DNA of 18,781 bases from CAYOLL01 sp964404765 [NCBI: uncultured Gemmatimonadota bacterium] (GTDB lineage: Bacteria > 4572-55): NCBI GenBank assembly GCA_964404765.1, contig CAYOLL010000117.1, positions 1-18,781 on the forward strand, given 5' to 3'. How positions within the stretch are numbered: position 1 is the stretch's first letter; each line of letters begins with the position of its first letter. The translations under genes were made by a program, and so were the position numbers. Positions 1-6,987 of this stretch are shown here, piece after piece. The notes under the pieces are model-generated. The model saw nothing but the letters and a program-made list of their open reading frames with translations, searched no databases and had not been told where the DNA came from.

Positions 1-276
1 CGTAATGCTATGTAAATATTATCTTTATACGATAATGGTTGACGTCAAATTAAAAGGTGTTATGGTGATTACGAACAACGCCGGCGTTAAAAACTCAATT
101 TTTGAATACCCTTCGTGGAACTTAGTGTTTTTGTGACTTTGTGGCGTATCTTTTAATTTTTCAGGTTGGATTATCCATAGTGCCCGCCGGATGATTTTCA
201 CGTTTGATAGAAAAATGCCGGGAAACTTTCGCCGCGTTATTAATTAATTTCAGCTTACGATCCGGAGTATGATTCT
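1..276. other. Leader region without a gene, upstream of the toxin-antitoxin pair
   Basis: I see no convincing coding region here. A possible but weak promoter on the plus strand is TTGACG at 39-44 with TATGGT at 61-66 (16-base gap), but it lies more than 200 bases from the antitoxin start. The stretch around 110-155 is T/G rich and resembles decayed intergenic repeat sequence. A GGAG at about 263-266 is the likely ribosome binding site of the antitoxin. Confidence 0.35.
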
Positions 277-516
277 ATGAACTATGCGATTGAGGGAATC
301 TATAACAACGGCAGCATCGAGCTTATCGAAAAGCCCGATTTTCCCAAACCGGTTGGCGTACTGATCATTTTTTTAGAAAATAAAAAGAAGATTAGCAAAC
401 TCGGCGGACTTTTTAAAAACGCGGCTATTGACTATGATGGAATCAAACAGGATTTGGCCGAGTTGCGGCGCAATTCCTCGGCTCATATTTTAGAAGAATT
501 TGAGCGTGGTCAATGA
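277..516 (+). CDS. AF2212-like (DUF104-type) antitoxin of a type II toxin-antitoxin pair
   Basis: A 79-residue protein that starts MNYAIEGIYNNGSIEL, continues into a short beta-rich N-terminus ending near residue 35, and has a charged helical C-terminus. This N-terminal pattern (I-E-G/A-I-Y-x-N-G, then a proline-containing turn and V-x-I/V strand) is that of the AF2212-like antitoxins found upstream of PIN toxins. The expected role is to bind and neutralise the toxin encoded directly downstream and to repress the shared promoter; both are family knowledge, not shown here. The stop codon overlaps the toxin start by four bases (ATGA), so the two are translationally coupled. A GGAG lies about ten bases before the ATG. 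The family assignment rests on the short N-terminal motif and on context; another small antitoxin class is possible. Confidence 0.7.
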   Translation: MNYAIEGIYNNGSIELIEKPDFPKPVGVLIIFLENKKKISKLGGLFKNAAIDYDGIKQDLAELRRNSSAHILEEFERGQ

Positions 517-905
517 ATAAATACGTTACCGATACCCAGGCATTAGTCAAATTCCTCAACGGTCAGAAAGTAATCAATGAAGGAATTGATTCGATTTTCA
601 GAAAGGCGGATGACGGTGAAAACATCATCGTGATTCCGTCTGTTGTTTTATTTGAGATAGGCTACCTGCATGAAAAAGAAAGGATTCCTATTTCGCTCGA
701 AGAGATAAAAACCATCCTGGAAAATTCGGTAAATTACAGAGAAGAGAAATTATCGTTGGACATTATTGAAGCCGCTTTTGAGATTAAAGACATTCCGGAA
801 TTGCACGACAGACTGATTGCCGGAACCGCCCGGTTTTTGAATCTGCCTTTGATTACCAACGACCCTGTTATTCTGGCCAGCAAGTCTGTTGAATGTGTGC
901 AGTAG
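513..905 (+). CDS. PIN-domain toxin, VapC type
   Basis: A 130-residue single-domain PIN protein, the usual length for VapC toxins. The acidic residues expected in the metal site are visible: D7 in YVTDTQAL, E48 in LFEIGYL, D99 in LHDRLIAGTA and D117 in LITNDPVI. VapC toxins are Mg/Mn-dependent ribonucleases, typically cutting tRNA or rRNA and stopping translation; the target here cannot be read from sequence. The gene overlaps the antitoxin by four bases and has no ribosome binding site of its own outside it. All acidic residues are kept, so the toxin looks intact. Downstream lie two hairpins and a bidirectional terminator that it would share with the convergent YVTN gene. Confidence 0.88.
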   Translation: MNKYVTDTQALVKFLNGQKVINEGIDSIFRKADDGENIIVIPSVVLFEIGYLHEKERIPISLEEIKTILENSVNYREEKLSLDIIEAAFEIKDIPELHDRLIAGTARFLNLPLITNDPVILASKSVECVQ

Positions 906-997
906 GGATACGTAAAAGCTGTTGACAAAGCAGCCCAAAACAGGCGATGGCGGTGTTTATTCCCGATCTGCGGGGAAAGAAATGCGATTCTGGAGTC

Positions 998-1042
998 CAA
1001 AGCGAAGCTTTGTCGTTGAGTTCAAAGCTCCGCTTTGAACTC
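998..1042. repeat. Two adjacent perfect hairpins (REP-like palindromes)
   Basis: The first hairpin is CAAAGC-GAA-GCTTTG at 998-1012. The second is an 11-base stem with a three-base loop, GAGTTCAAAGC at 1018-1028 and GCTTTGAACTC at 1032-1042. Both are built from the same AAAGC/GCTTT words. No T-tract follows, so they look more like REP-type intergenic palindromes or mRNA-stabilising stems than terminators. They lie between the toxin gene and the terminator at 1067. Confidence 0.6.
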
Positions 1043-1066
1043 CGATGTTAAGCGTCTTTGAAACGC

Positions 1067-1102
1067 AAAAGACCTTCCGAGTCGAAACTCAGAAGGTCTT
1101 TT
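1067..1102. terminator. Bidirectional Rho-independent terminator, copy 1
   Basis: A strong stem with AAAAGACCTTC on the left arm and GAAGGTCTTTT on the right, the outer A and T runs giving U-tracts in both directions. It ends the plus-strand toxin-antitoxin transcript and the minus-strand YVTN transcript. Almost the same sequence is found at 5507-5542 and 7671-7706. Confidence 0.88.
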
Positions 1103-1132
1103 TTGATGCAATCAATTGCCAACTATTAACTA

Positions 1133-2098
1133 CTAACCATTAACTTTTTGGGACACCGGCGCATACTTGCGGATGGTCACCGTGCCCAGACTGAGGAAGA
1201 CCAGGGCCAGGATGATCAAACCCCATTCGGAGACGGTCGGGACCGCGGCTGTGCCGGACCCGCTTGCCGCATAAACCAGGGCCATGGAATTGCCCAGGGC
1301 AATAGGTCGATTTAAAACCGCAACGGTGGCCGTGACCGTGTTGGTGGCGGCATTTATCACCGAGACCCTGTTTGTGAGGCTGCCCACATAAACCGTTGAC
1401 CCGTCCGGGCGGACCGCCACGCCAAAGGGTTGAGTTCCAACCGTAACAGTGGCCGTGACTGTGTTGGTGGCGGCGTTAATCACCGAGACAGTGCTTGAGT
1501 TGAAGTTGGCCACATAAACCATTGACCCGTCCGGGCGGACCGCCACGCCAGTGGGTTGATCTCCAACCGTAACAGTGGCTGTGACCGTGTTGGTGGCGGC
1601 GTTAATCACCGAGACATTGTCTGAATTTTGATTGGTTACATAAACCATTGACCCGTCCGGGCGGACCGCCACGCCATAGGGACTAGTTCCAACCGTAACG
1701 GTGGCCGTGACCGTGTTGGTGGCGGCGTTAATCACCGAGACAGTGTTTGCGCCTCTGTTGGCCACATAAACCTTTGCCCCGTCCGGGCTGACCGCCACGC
1801 CATTGGGGCCAGTTCCAACCGTAACGGTGGCCGTGACCGTGTTGGTGGCGGTGTTAATCACCGAGACATTGTCTGGGCCGGTATTGGTCACATAAACCTT
1901 TGACCCGTCCGGGCTGACCGCCACGCCAGTGGGATTAGTTCCCACCACGATGGTGGCCGTGACTGTGTTGGTGGCGGTGTTAATCACCGAGACCCTGCTT
2001 GAGCCGAAGTTGGGGATATAAGCGTACGGCTGGGCCAACACGTCCGCCGGACCAAGTATCAAGACCAAGCCCAGGAACCATAACATCCTTTTCGTCAT
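1133..2098 (-). CDS. Secreted YVTN beta-propeller protein with IPTL-CTERM tail
   Basis: A 321-residue protein. Residues 1-22 form a signal peptide ([20 protein letters not shown], then LA before QPYAY). From about residue 25 to 275 it consists of 42-residue YVTN repeats with the core GVAVxPDGxxVYVxN...[18 protein letters not shown]; five complete units and two partial ones are visible, enough for a beta-propeller. The C-terminus at 286-321 has [13 protein letters not shown], a hydrophobic segment and then IRKY, which is the IPTL-CTERM sorting tail. The protein is probably exported and held at the envelope by this tail; the ligand is unknown. Start chosen at the ATG with AGGAGG just upstream; the sequence AAAGGAGGATT there also precedes the beta-helix gene. 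At DNA level the repeats are nearly identical with a period of 126 bases, so copy number may vary between strains. Confidence 0.9.
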   Translation of the reverse strand: MTKRMLWFLGLVLILGPADVLAQPYAYIPNFGSSRVSVINTATNTVTATIVVGTNPTGVAVSPDGSKVYVTNTGPDNVSVINTATNTVTATVTVGTGPNGVAVSPDGAKVYVANRGANTVSVINAATNTVTATVTVGTSPYGVAVRPDGSMVYVTNQNSDNVSVINAATNTVTATVTVGDQPTGVAVRPDGSMVYVANFNSSTVSVINAATNTVTATVTVGTQPFGVAVRPDGSTVYVGSLTNRVSVINAATNTVTATVAVLNRPIALGNSMALVYAASGSGTAAVPTVSEWGLIILALVFLSLGTVTIRKYAPVSQKVNG

Positions 2099-2226
2099 CC
2101 GAATCCTCCTTTAGTAAATTGGTCAATACGCGCACAGGCTTTGGGCGCAATTCAAATCCGGCCACATCAAGCCTGGGCAGGGTTAGTTGCTGCTTTATCA
2201 ACAATGAGCGAATAGCCGCATCAAAA

Positions 2227-2276
2227 CAAAAAAAACGCCTGCAGCCGGTTAAGACGTATTAATCCGGCGACAGGCG
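2227..2276 (-). terminator. Rho-independent terminator on the minus strand
   Basis: Reading the minus strand, CGCCTG-tcg-CCGG pairs with CCGG-ctg-CAGGCG (2276-2236), and eight T residues follow at once (2235 to 2228). It would end transcripts coming from the rpn region before they enter the YVTN gene. It also ends any transcript from the promoter at 2456-2483. Confidence 0.85.
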
Positions 2277-2449
2277 GGTTTAGTCGTGTCAAGATAAGGC
2301 GTTATCAGTAAACGAATTACGGTATAGAACTTGCGGGGGGGGTTATGCCCATTTTGGCAAGTGTCGTATTTTCAGTCAGCATACAGTTTCAGCTTTCGTC
2401 AGGCGGAAGGCCGTTCCGCCTGGTTATAAAGTCAACAAAAGAAATAAGT
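2228..2449 (-). ncRNA. Possible small RNA between an orphan promoter and a terminator
   Basis: A TTGACA-16-TATCTT promoter (2483-2456) would start a minus-strand transcript near 2449. No gene of convincing quality follows before the strong terminator at 2276-2228. The predicted RNA is about 220 bases and contains a hairpin with arms GGCGGAA (2402-2408) and TTCCGCC (2414-2420). This is an inference from promoter and terminator only; the transcript could simply be read-through or non-functional. Confidence 0.3.
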
Positions 2450-2673
2450 GCGGCAAAGATAGCGGTATTTGGTTTTTTGTCAATACGTTTGTGCGCCGGA
2501 TGCCCGTTTTTGCCGGGACAGGCGCCTGCTTTCTTCAAGAATGCGAGTGTCTCATATTTCAACCGGGCATAATAGCTTTCCAGCAAGGTTTGGCTGGCGT
2601 CTTTGAGGATATGGGTGCCGTTTTCGGCCAGCAGGAGAATGCGTTTGAGCAGGATTTCGCCGGTGACGGCCAT
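2389..2673 (-). CDS. Small hypothetical ORF carrying the LESYYARLKY module, 3' of rpn
   Basis: This frame begins 37 bases after the rpn stop and encodes up to 94 residues from an ATG at 2673; it also stays open upstream to a TTG at 2742 inside rpn. The first half, from GEILLK through LLAENG to LESYYARLKY, matches a segment found in frame directly after the stop of the AAA-ATPase-like gene (27 of 36 residues identical by eye). In that copy and in the one at 7920-7960 the frame stops straight after RLKY, while here it runs on through the repeat tail, so the last 55 or so residues are probably not meaningful. I do not recognise a domain. It may be a remnant of a longer ancestral gene end, or a small partner protein of the nuclease. 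Confidence 0.3.
   Translation of the reverse strand: MAVTGEILLKRILLLAENGTHILKDASQTLLESYYARLKYETLAFLKKAGACPGKNGHPAHKRIDKKPNTAIFAALISFVDFITRRNGLPPDES
2394..2664 (-). repeat. Intergenic element, copy A (LKY end, stem-loop, promoter)
   Basis: The part 2394-2580 aligns almost without gaps to 7779-7960, and the part 2554-2664 aligns to 3737-3846. In minus orientation the order is: coding-like module ending in RLKY (Tyr codon at 2556-2554), a stem-loop (CGGG 2517-2514 with CCCG 2506-2503 inside an outer GGCGC/GCGCC stem), then the promoter at 2483-2456. The three features keep order and near-constant spacing in the other copies. Confidence 0.65.
2456..2483 (-). promoter_or_regulatory. Sigma70-type promoter of element copy A
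   Basis: Minus strand TTGACA at 2483-2478, 16 bases, TATCTT at 2461-2456. The -35 box is a perfect consensus. No clear gene follows before the terminator at 2276-2236. Confidence 0.6.
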
Positions 2674-2710
2674 AATTTCCGGCGAATCGTCTTTTTGATG
2701 CGTTTTTCGC

Positions 2711-3589
2711 TCATTTTTCGTCGCCTGATGCCAGGTTTTCAAGCTGTTCCTGGGTCAGACCGGTCAGTTTCATAATTTCTGCGGGCGGGTAGCCTTCTTG
2801 TTTCATCAGCCGGGCAACTCCAAACCTGGTTTTTAGTTCGCCCTCGGCGATCCCTTCAACCTTACCTTCAACTTTTCCGGTCTTGTATGCGGTTGTCACC
2901 ACGCCTTTTATATCCCAATAGTGGATCAGGCTTTCCTCGTATGTCGTTCGCTGATCCGGATTCATGTTGGCCACCTCGGCAATTGTGAACGCCTTTTGAA
3001 AGATCGGCTCATTCAGAATCTGCGGAATGTGGTCAAAACTCTCCAAATTCTTCAGAAAATAGATCCATTTGTCGAAATGTGTTTCCAGTTCGTCTTCTTG
3101 CTTGATAAACAAAGGCATCTGTAGAAACCGAAAGTGCAATTTGTCGAAAAACAGTTCGCCATCTTGGTCGCGCAGGGCCACATCGCGCCGGAATTTCCGC
3201 CGCTCCTCGGCCTCGTCGTACACAAAGTCTAAAACCGCCACCAGATAGATCGCGGCCAACTCAAAATCCCAATCCCCCTTTTTGGCCTGATCGCGAATCG
3301 GAAAGGTGGCGTAAAACAAGGCGCGATCCTTGAAAAAATCAAACTTGGCCTTTTGCATTTCCACAATAAACCGCTCGCCTGTGGCGCTGAGGCAGTGCAG
3401 ATCAAAGATCGCTTTTCGTTCATGTGAAACGTCCGGCAGTTGTTCTACATTGTGAAAGGTCAATTTGGCAATCTGATGCCGGGTGGGCAGGAGCTGATTC
3501 AGAAAATCAATCAACAAGTCCTTGCTGCCCTCCTCGCCAAACAGTTTTTTGAAACCGAAATCGGTATAAGGATTGATGTAGCGCGACAT
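2711..3589 (-). CDS. Rpn family nuclease / PD-(D/E)XK transposase-like protein
   Basis: A 292-residue protein that opens MSRYINPYTDFGFKKLFGEE, the N-terminal signature of the PD-(D/E)XK transposase-like family (PF12784, Rpn group). Candidate catalytic residues are D63 in IFDLHC and E77-x-Q79 in FIVEMQKA, the usual D...ExQ/K pattern. The C-terminal part (about 239-256) is the low-complexity charged stretch KVEGKVEGIAEGE, followed by a helical tail ending in LTGLTQEQLENL, also typical. Rpn proteins are DNA endonucleases linked to RecA-independent recombination and, in E. coli, to phage defence. The start has a strong CCGGAGG seven bases upstream and a good promoter at 3662-3634. It appears intact. 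Downstream follow the LESYYARLKY module and a terminator. Confidence 0.9.
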   Translation of the reverse strand: MSRYINPYTDFGFKKLFGEEGSKDLLIDFLNQLLPTRHQIAKLTFHNVEQLPDVSHERKAIFDLHCLSATGERFIVEMQKAKFDFFKDRALFYATFPIRDQAKKGDWDFELAAIYLVAVLDFVYDEAEERRKFRRDVALRDQDGELFFDKLHFRFLQMPLFIKQEDELETHFDKWIYFLKNLESFDHIPQILNEPIFQKAFTIAEVANMNPDQRTTYEESLIHYWDIKGVVTTAYKTGKVEGKVEGIAEGELKTRFGVARLMKQEGYPPAEIMKLTGLTQEQLENLASGDEK

Positions 3590-3633
3590 GGTTTTGCCTC
3601 CGGAGAGCTATGGGAATTTTCACGAATCAATAA

Positions 3634-3662
3634 AAAGTAACACACCGCATCTCGTTTGTCAA
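3634..3662 (-). promoter_or_regulatory. Sigma70-type promoter for rpn (element copy B)
   Basis: Minus strand TTGACA at 3662-3657, 17 bases, TACTTT at 3639-3634. The rpn ATG lies 45 bases beyond the -10 box, and a CCGGAGG ribosome binding site sits between, so this promoter is well placed to transcribe rpn. Confidence 0.7.
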
Positions 3663-3850
3663 CCGGAAACATCCGGACAAAAATAGCTTTCTGCCGGGCG
3701 TCTTTCGCCGGCGCCCGCCCGTTTGAACAGCGTCTAATACTTCAACCGCGCATAATAGCTTTCCAGCGAGGCTTTGCGGGCGTCTTTCAACGTGCGGATG
3801 CCGTTTTCAGCCAGCAGGGGAATGAGTTTGAGCAGGATCTCGCCGGGCTA
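3655..3850 (-). repeat. Intergenic element, copy B, with in-frame module after the AAA-ATPase-like stop
   Basis: Directly after the UAG of the AAA-ATPase-like gene (3850-3848) the same reading frame continues for 37 codons, from PGEILLK to SLESYYARLKY, and then meets a second stop at 3736-3734. The residues match the small ORF after rpn (27 of 36). Next come a stem-loop at 3717-3695 and the rpn promoter at 3662-3634. As copies A and C also place LKY, stem-loop and promoter at similar distances (67-71 bases from LKY to TTGACA), this is one repeated unit. Confidence 0.65.
3676..3717 (-). terminator. Hairpin between the AAA-ATPase-like gene and rpn
   Basis: Minus strand CGGGCG (3717-3712) pairs with CGCCCG (3700-3695), and a run of five T residues follows about nine bases later (TATTTTTG). 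It could act as a terminator for the gene upstream. The U-tract is not adjacent to the stem, so efficiency is uncertain. Confidence 0.45.
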
Positions 3851-5416
3851 CAAGAGCGCTAATTGCCATTCGCCCACTTCTCGTTTGGCCACATCAAAGT
3901 TGATGCCCAGCAAGAAAACTTTGCGGCCCGTCTGCCGGTAACGGTCGGCATAACCTTTGGCCCGTATTTGCTGCAAGGCCGCCTCAGCGCCCTGACCGCA
4001 TTTGAATTCGATCACAAACACCTTGTCGGCAAAAAGAATGGCCAGGTCAATCCGACCCTTGTGACCCAGTACTTCGCTGCGGGCGTCCGCGCCGGAGGCT
4101 GAGACCATAAGATAGAACAAGGTGTGAAAGTAGGCCTCGTTGAGCGTGGTCATCTTGTCATACGGGATCGAAGCGTAGATGGCGTTGATGGTCTCGAAAA
4201 AGGCGTCTAACTCTTCGCGTTCCAAATATTGCGCCAAACGGACGATTTGGGCGCTCATCAAACCGCTGCCCGGCGCCTCGTAGGAGCGTAGCAGGCATTC
4301 CGTAAAGCTGATTTTGACTTCCTGATTGGGATAACTCAAGGTAAAAATCCGGCCCTGCACATCCTTGACGGTCAAGTAGCCGGTTTGGAAAAGCATGGCT
4401 TCCGGCTGCAAGTTGTCCAGATCGTACGCGCCGAAGACGGATTCGGTGACTTCCAAAGTCTCGATTTGTGACAATGGATAGTTCTTTTCGCGCAGCAGAT
4501 TCACCAAAAACGTGGGCGTGGCCGTCTCAAACCAGTAGTTGCCAAATGCCTGCTGATCGAAGGCCCGCAAAATCGAAAACGGATTGTAAACCTTCGCATT
4601 TTTGGTTGAAAACCGATAGCCGTTGTATTGCGCCGTCAATCGTTCCAGCAAGTCCGCGGCCGGGATGCTTAGATGAGCGGCAAAATCGGAAATGTAGTCC
4701 TGAAAATAGCGCTCCAGTTCCTCTCCGGTATAACCCAGCAACGCGGCATAGCGTTCATCCATCGAAATGTCACTCAGATTGTTCAATTCCGAAAAAATGG
4801 ACACCTTGCTGAACCGCGAAATGCCGGTCAAACAGACAAAGCGTAAAATGGGCGCAATATCCCCGCCTTTGATCACGCCAAATACGCTTTTAAGAATATC
4901 ACGATTGGTTTTGGCAATGTCCAGTCCCTTTTCGCCTTTGCCCAGGTGGTCAATCATCGGCTTATCGTATTCGTCCACCAGAATGACAACCGGCTGGTGA
5001 TATTTTCGATTCAGTTCGAGAATCAAGTTGCCAAAACGTTCTTTAAGCAGAGACGATCCTAACGAAACGCCATACGAACACGCAATTGCCTCCAGCGCTT
5101 CTTCAAGCCCTTGCTCCAGACGCTCCGGCGTGTCATGGCTGATTCGGTTAAAATCCAGATTGATAATCGGGTGCTCCACCCACGCCCAATTCGTATACTC
5201 GGCCAGCCACAAACCGTCAAACAACTCCCGCCGTCCCTGGAACAGGCACTTGAGCGTAGACACCAGCAAGGACTTGCCAAACCGTCGCGGCCGGGACAGA
5301 AAGTAATACATGCCGCTATTGACCAGCTTGTAAATGTGCTCGGTCTTGTCAATGTAGAGAAAGTCGCTCTCGCGCATGACTTCAAAGGATTGGATGCCGA
5401 TGGGCAGTTTCTTCAT
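3848..5416 (-). CDS. AAA-ATPase-like protein with C-terminal PD-(D/E)XK nuclease domain
   Basis: A 522-residue protein of the AAA-ATPase_like (PF09820) plus PDDEXK_9 (PF08011) type. It opens MKKLPIGIQSFEVMRESDFL-YIDKT, as these proteins do. The P-loop is RPRRFGKS at 42-49 and Walker B is VILVDEYD at 144-151. A conserved RFSKVSIFSELNNL follows at 201-214. The nuclease domain at the end carries E447, D457 in GRIDLAI and E470-x-K472 in VIEFK, so the active site looks complete. The family is abundant and often multi-copy in some bacteria; its function is unproven, with suggestions of mobile-element or defence roles. AAGGAG sits six bases before the start, and a TTGACA-17-TATCTT promoter precedes it. 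The length is close to the family norm. The frame stays open past a single UAG (see the repeat at 3655-3850). Confidence 0.92.
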   Translation of the reverse strand: MKKLPIGIQSFEVMRESDFLYIDKTEHIYKLVNSGMYYFLSRPRRFGKSLLVSTLKCLFQGRRELFDGLWLAEYTNWAWVEHPIINLDFNRISHDTPERLEQGLEEALEAIACSYGVSLGSSLLKERFGNLILELNRKYHQPVVILVDEYDKPMIDHLGKGEKGLDIAKTNRDILKSVFGVIKGGDIAPILRFVCLTGISRFSKVSIFSELNNLSDISMDERYAALLGYTGEELERYFQDYISDFAAHLSIPAADLLERLTAQYNGYRFSTKNAKVYNPFSILRAFDQQAFGNYWFETATPTFLVNLLREKNYPLSQIETLEVTESVFGAYDLDNLQPEAMLFQTGYLTVKDVQGRIFTLSYPNQEVKISFTECLLRSYEAPGSGLMSAQIVRLAQYLEREELDAFFETINAIYASIPYDKMTTLNEAYFHTLFYLMVSASGADARSEVLGHKGRIDLAILFADKVFVIEFKCGQGAEAALQQIRAKGYADRYRQTGRKVFLLGINFDVAKREVGEWQLALL

Positions 5417-5469
5417 AAGTCGCTCCTTTACCGTAGCTAAATAAGGCTGTCTCTTTCAATCACAGAAAA

Positions 5470-5498
5470 AAGATACATGTTTCACAAATAGTTGTCAA
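5470..5498 (-). promoter_or_regulatory. Sigma70-type promoter for the AAA-ATPase-like gene
   Basis: Minus strand TTGACA at 5498-5493, 17 bases, TATCTT at 5475-5470. The leader to the ATG at 5416 is about 45 bases. The promoter begins within ten bases of the terminator of the upstream beta-helix gene, so the two genes are separate transcription units. Confidence 0.75.
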
Positions 5499-5506
5499 TA
5501 CAAACA

Positions 5507-5542
5507 AAAAGACCTTCCGAGTTGAAACTCAGAAGGTCTTTT
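5507..5542. terminator. Bidirectional Rho-independent terminator, copy 2
   Basis: The stem has arms AAAAGACCTTC and GAAGGTCTTTT with a GTTGAAAC centre. It differs from copy 1 by a single base in the loop region. It lies 24 bases after the stop of the beta-helix gene, and the spacer also matches copy 1 (both contain CAATTGCC). Confidence 0.88.
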
Positions 5543-5565
5543 TTGACGCAAGCAATTGCCGACTC

Positions 5566-6987
5566 TTAACTATTAACTTTTTGGAACACCGACGCATACT
5601 TGCGGATGGCCACCGTGCCCAGGCTCAGGAGGACCAGGGCCAGGATGATCAACGCCCATTCGGACATGGTGGGGACCGGGACAGTAGCCGCTTGCAGTTC
5701 AAACGCGCCGATGTCCACCGTGAGCGAGCGAGCCAAAGCGCCGTCGGAGATGCGGGCAAAGCCCACGCCGCGCTGGTCGTAGATAATGCCGGCGGCCGCG
5801 GCGTCATCCCCGGCGTCGATGGCTAACGAGCCGGGCAGCAGGGCGTGGGTTTGGGTCGGCCCACCGTTGTTGGCCAGTGGGCCCAGGTTGGGGTCGCCGC
5901 TGACAAACCCGATGGATCCTATGCTGCATGTACCGTCTTCAACCAGGTTGTTGATGTTGGTCATAATCGCGCCGCTATTGGCACAATCCCCGCCGCTGAC
6001 GCTATTGGCGATGATAGTATTGGCAAAATTCAGCATACCGCTGGCGCCGTTATAGATGCCGCCGCCGGTGGTGGCTGAATTGCCGGACAGGGTGCAACCG
6101 GTTAGGTTCACCGGGATGGCAATGGGGGGGTTATAGATGCCGCCACCGCTTGTGGTGGCGTTATTGCCGGACAGGGTGCAGTTGGTCAGACTCACTAGGT
6201 TGTTATTATAGATGCCGCCGCCGCTAGTGGTGGCGGAATTGCCGGACAGGACGCAGCCGGCCAGCGTCAGTGTGCCGTTGTTCAAGATGCCACCGCCGTT
6301 GTCGGTGGTATTGGTGGACAGGATGCAGTCGGTCAGCGTCAGTGTGCCGTCATTATAAATGCCGCCGCCGTAGAAGTCGGCGGTATTGTTGGACAGGGCG
6401 CAATTGGTCAGCGTCAGTGTGCCGACATTATAAATACCGCCGCCGCCGTTGCTGCCGTTGCCGGCGGTATTGTTGGACAGGATGCAGTCGGTCAACGTCA
6501 GCGTACCGTTGTTAAAGATGCCGCCACCATCGGATGCGGCGGTATTGTTGGACAGGATGCAGTCGGTCAGCGTCAGCGTACCGTTGTTAAAGATGCCGCC
6601 GCCTAAGGTGAAGCCGCTGACGTTCCCATCGGCGATGGTCAGGTCATTCATCACCACCGTGCCGCTGATGATATTAAATACCCGCACGGCATTGTTACCA
6701 CTGATGGTCAGGTTGGCCGCGCCCGGCCCGTTCAACGTCATGTCGCTACTCACGCTCAGTTGTGCGCTCAGGGTAATCGTAGGCCCCACGCCGGTCAGGT
6801 TAATCACGTCGGCGCCGACAGCGCCGTTGGCTGCGGCGATGGCTTCGCGCAGGGAACAATCGCTATCGCATGTTCCGTCATTTGTATCCGCCGTCTTGGT
6901 CACGGTAAAAGTAGCCGCCCCGGCCACCCCGGCCAGTGACAGACTCAGCAAACCCAGCGCAACGAACTGCATAACACGTTTGTACAT
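5566..6987 (-). CDS. Secreted beta-helix repeat protein with CSLREA motif and IPTL-CTERM tail
   Basis: A 473-residue protein when started at the ATG at 6987, where AGGAGG precedes it in the same AAAGGAGGATT context as the YVTN gene; an upstream in-frame ATG at 7188 gives an extension without signal-peptide character. Residues 1-24 are a signal peptide ending VAGA. CSLREAI at 44-50 is the CSLREA-domain motif common at the start of surface beta-helix proteins. The middle has about eight repeats of the form GTLTLTDCxLSxNTAxxxGGGIYN, fitting a right-handed beta helix of the polymorphic-membrane-protein kind. The tail, from VPTMSEWALIILA through the hydrophobic stretch to IRKYAS, is an IPTL-CTERM anchor nearly identical to that of the YVTN protein. 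The protein is likely exposed at the surface or in the envelope; an adhesive or structural role is inference. Confidence 0.9.
   Translation of the reverse strand: MYKRVMQFVALGLLSLSLAGVAGAATFTVTKTADTNDGTCDSDCSLREAIAAANGAVGADVINLTGVGPTITLSAQLSVSSDMTLNGPGAANLTISGNNAVRVFNIISGTVVMNDLTIADGNVSGFTLGGGIFNNGTLTLTDCILSNNTAASDGGGIFNNGTLTLTDCILSNNTAGNGSNGGGGIYNVGTLTLTNCALSNNTADFYGGGIYNDGTLTLTDCILSTNTTDNGGGILNNGTLTLAGCVLSGNSATTSGGGIYNNNLVSLTNCTLSGNNATTSGGGIYNPPIAIPVNLTGCTLSGNSATTGGGIYNGASGMLNFANTIIANSVSGGDCANSGAIMTNINNLVEDGTCSIGSIGFVSGDPNLGPLANNGGPTQTHALLPGSLAIDAGDDAAAAGIIYDQRGVGFARISDGALARSLTVDIGAFELQAATVPVPTMSEWALIILALVLLSLGTVAIRKYASVFQKVNS

Noticed and set aside
1320-2010. 126-base direct repeats as a non-coding tandem array
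   Set aside because: They are coding repeats of the YVTN propeller in one continuous frame with a signal peptide and C-terminal anchor.
6180-6610. Regularly spaced repeats that might suggest a CRISPR array
   Set aside because: The units are in frame, of variable length and encode beta-helix coils; there are no unique spacers between identical repeats.
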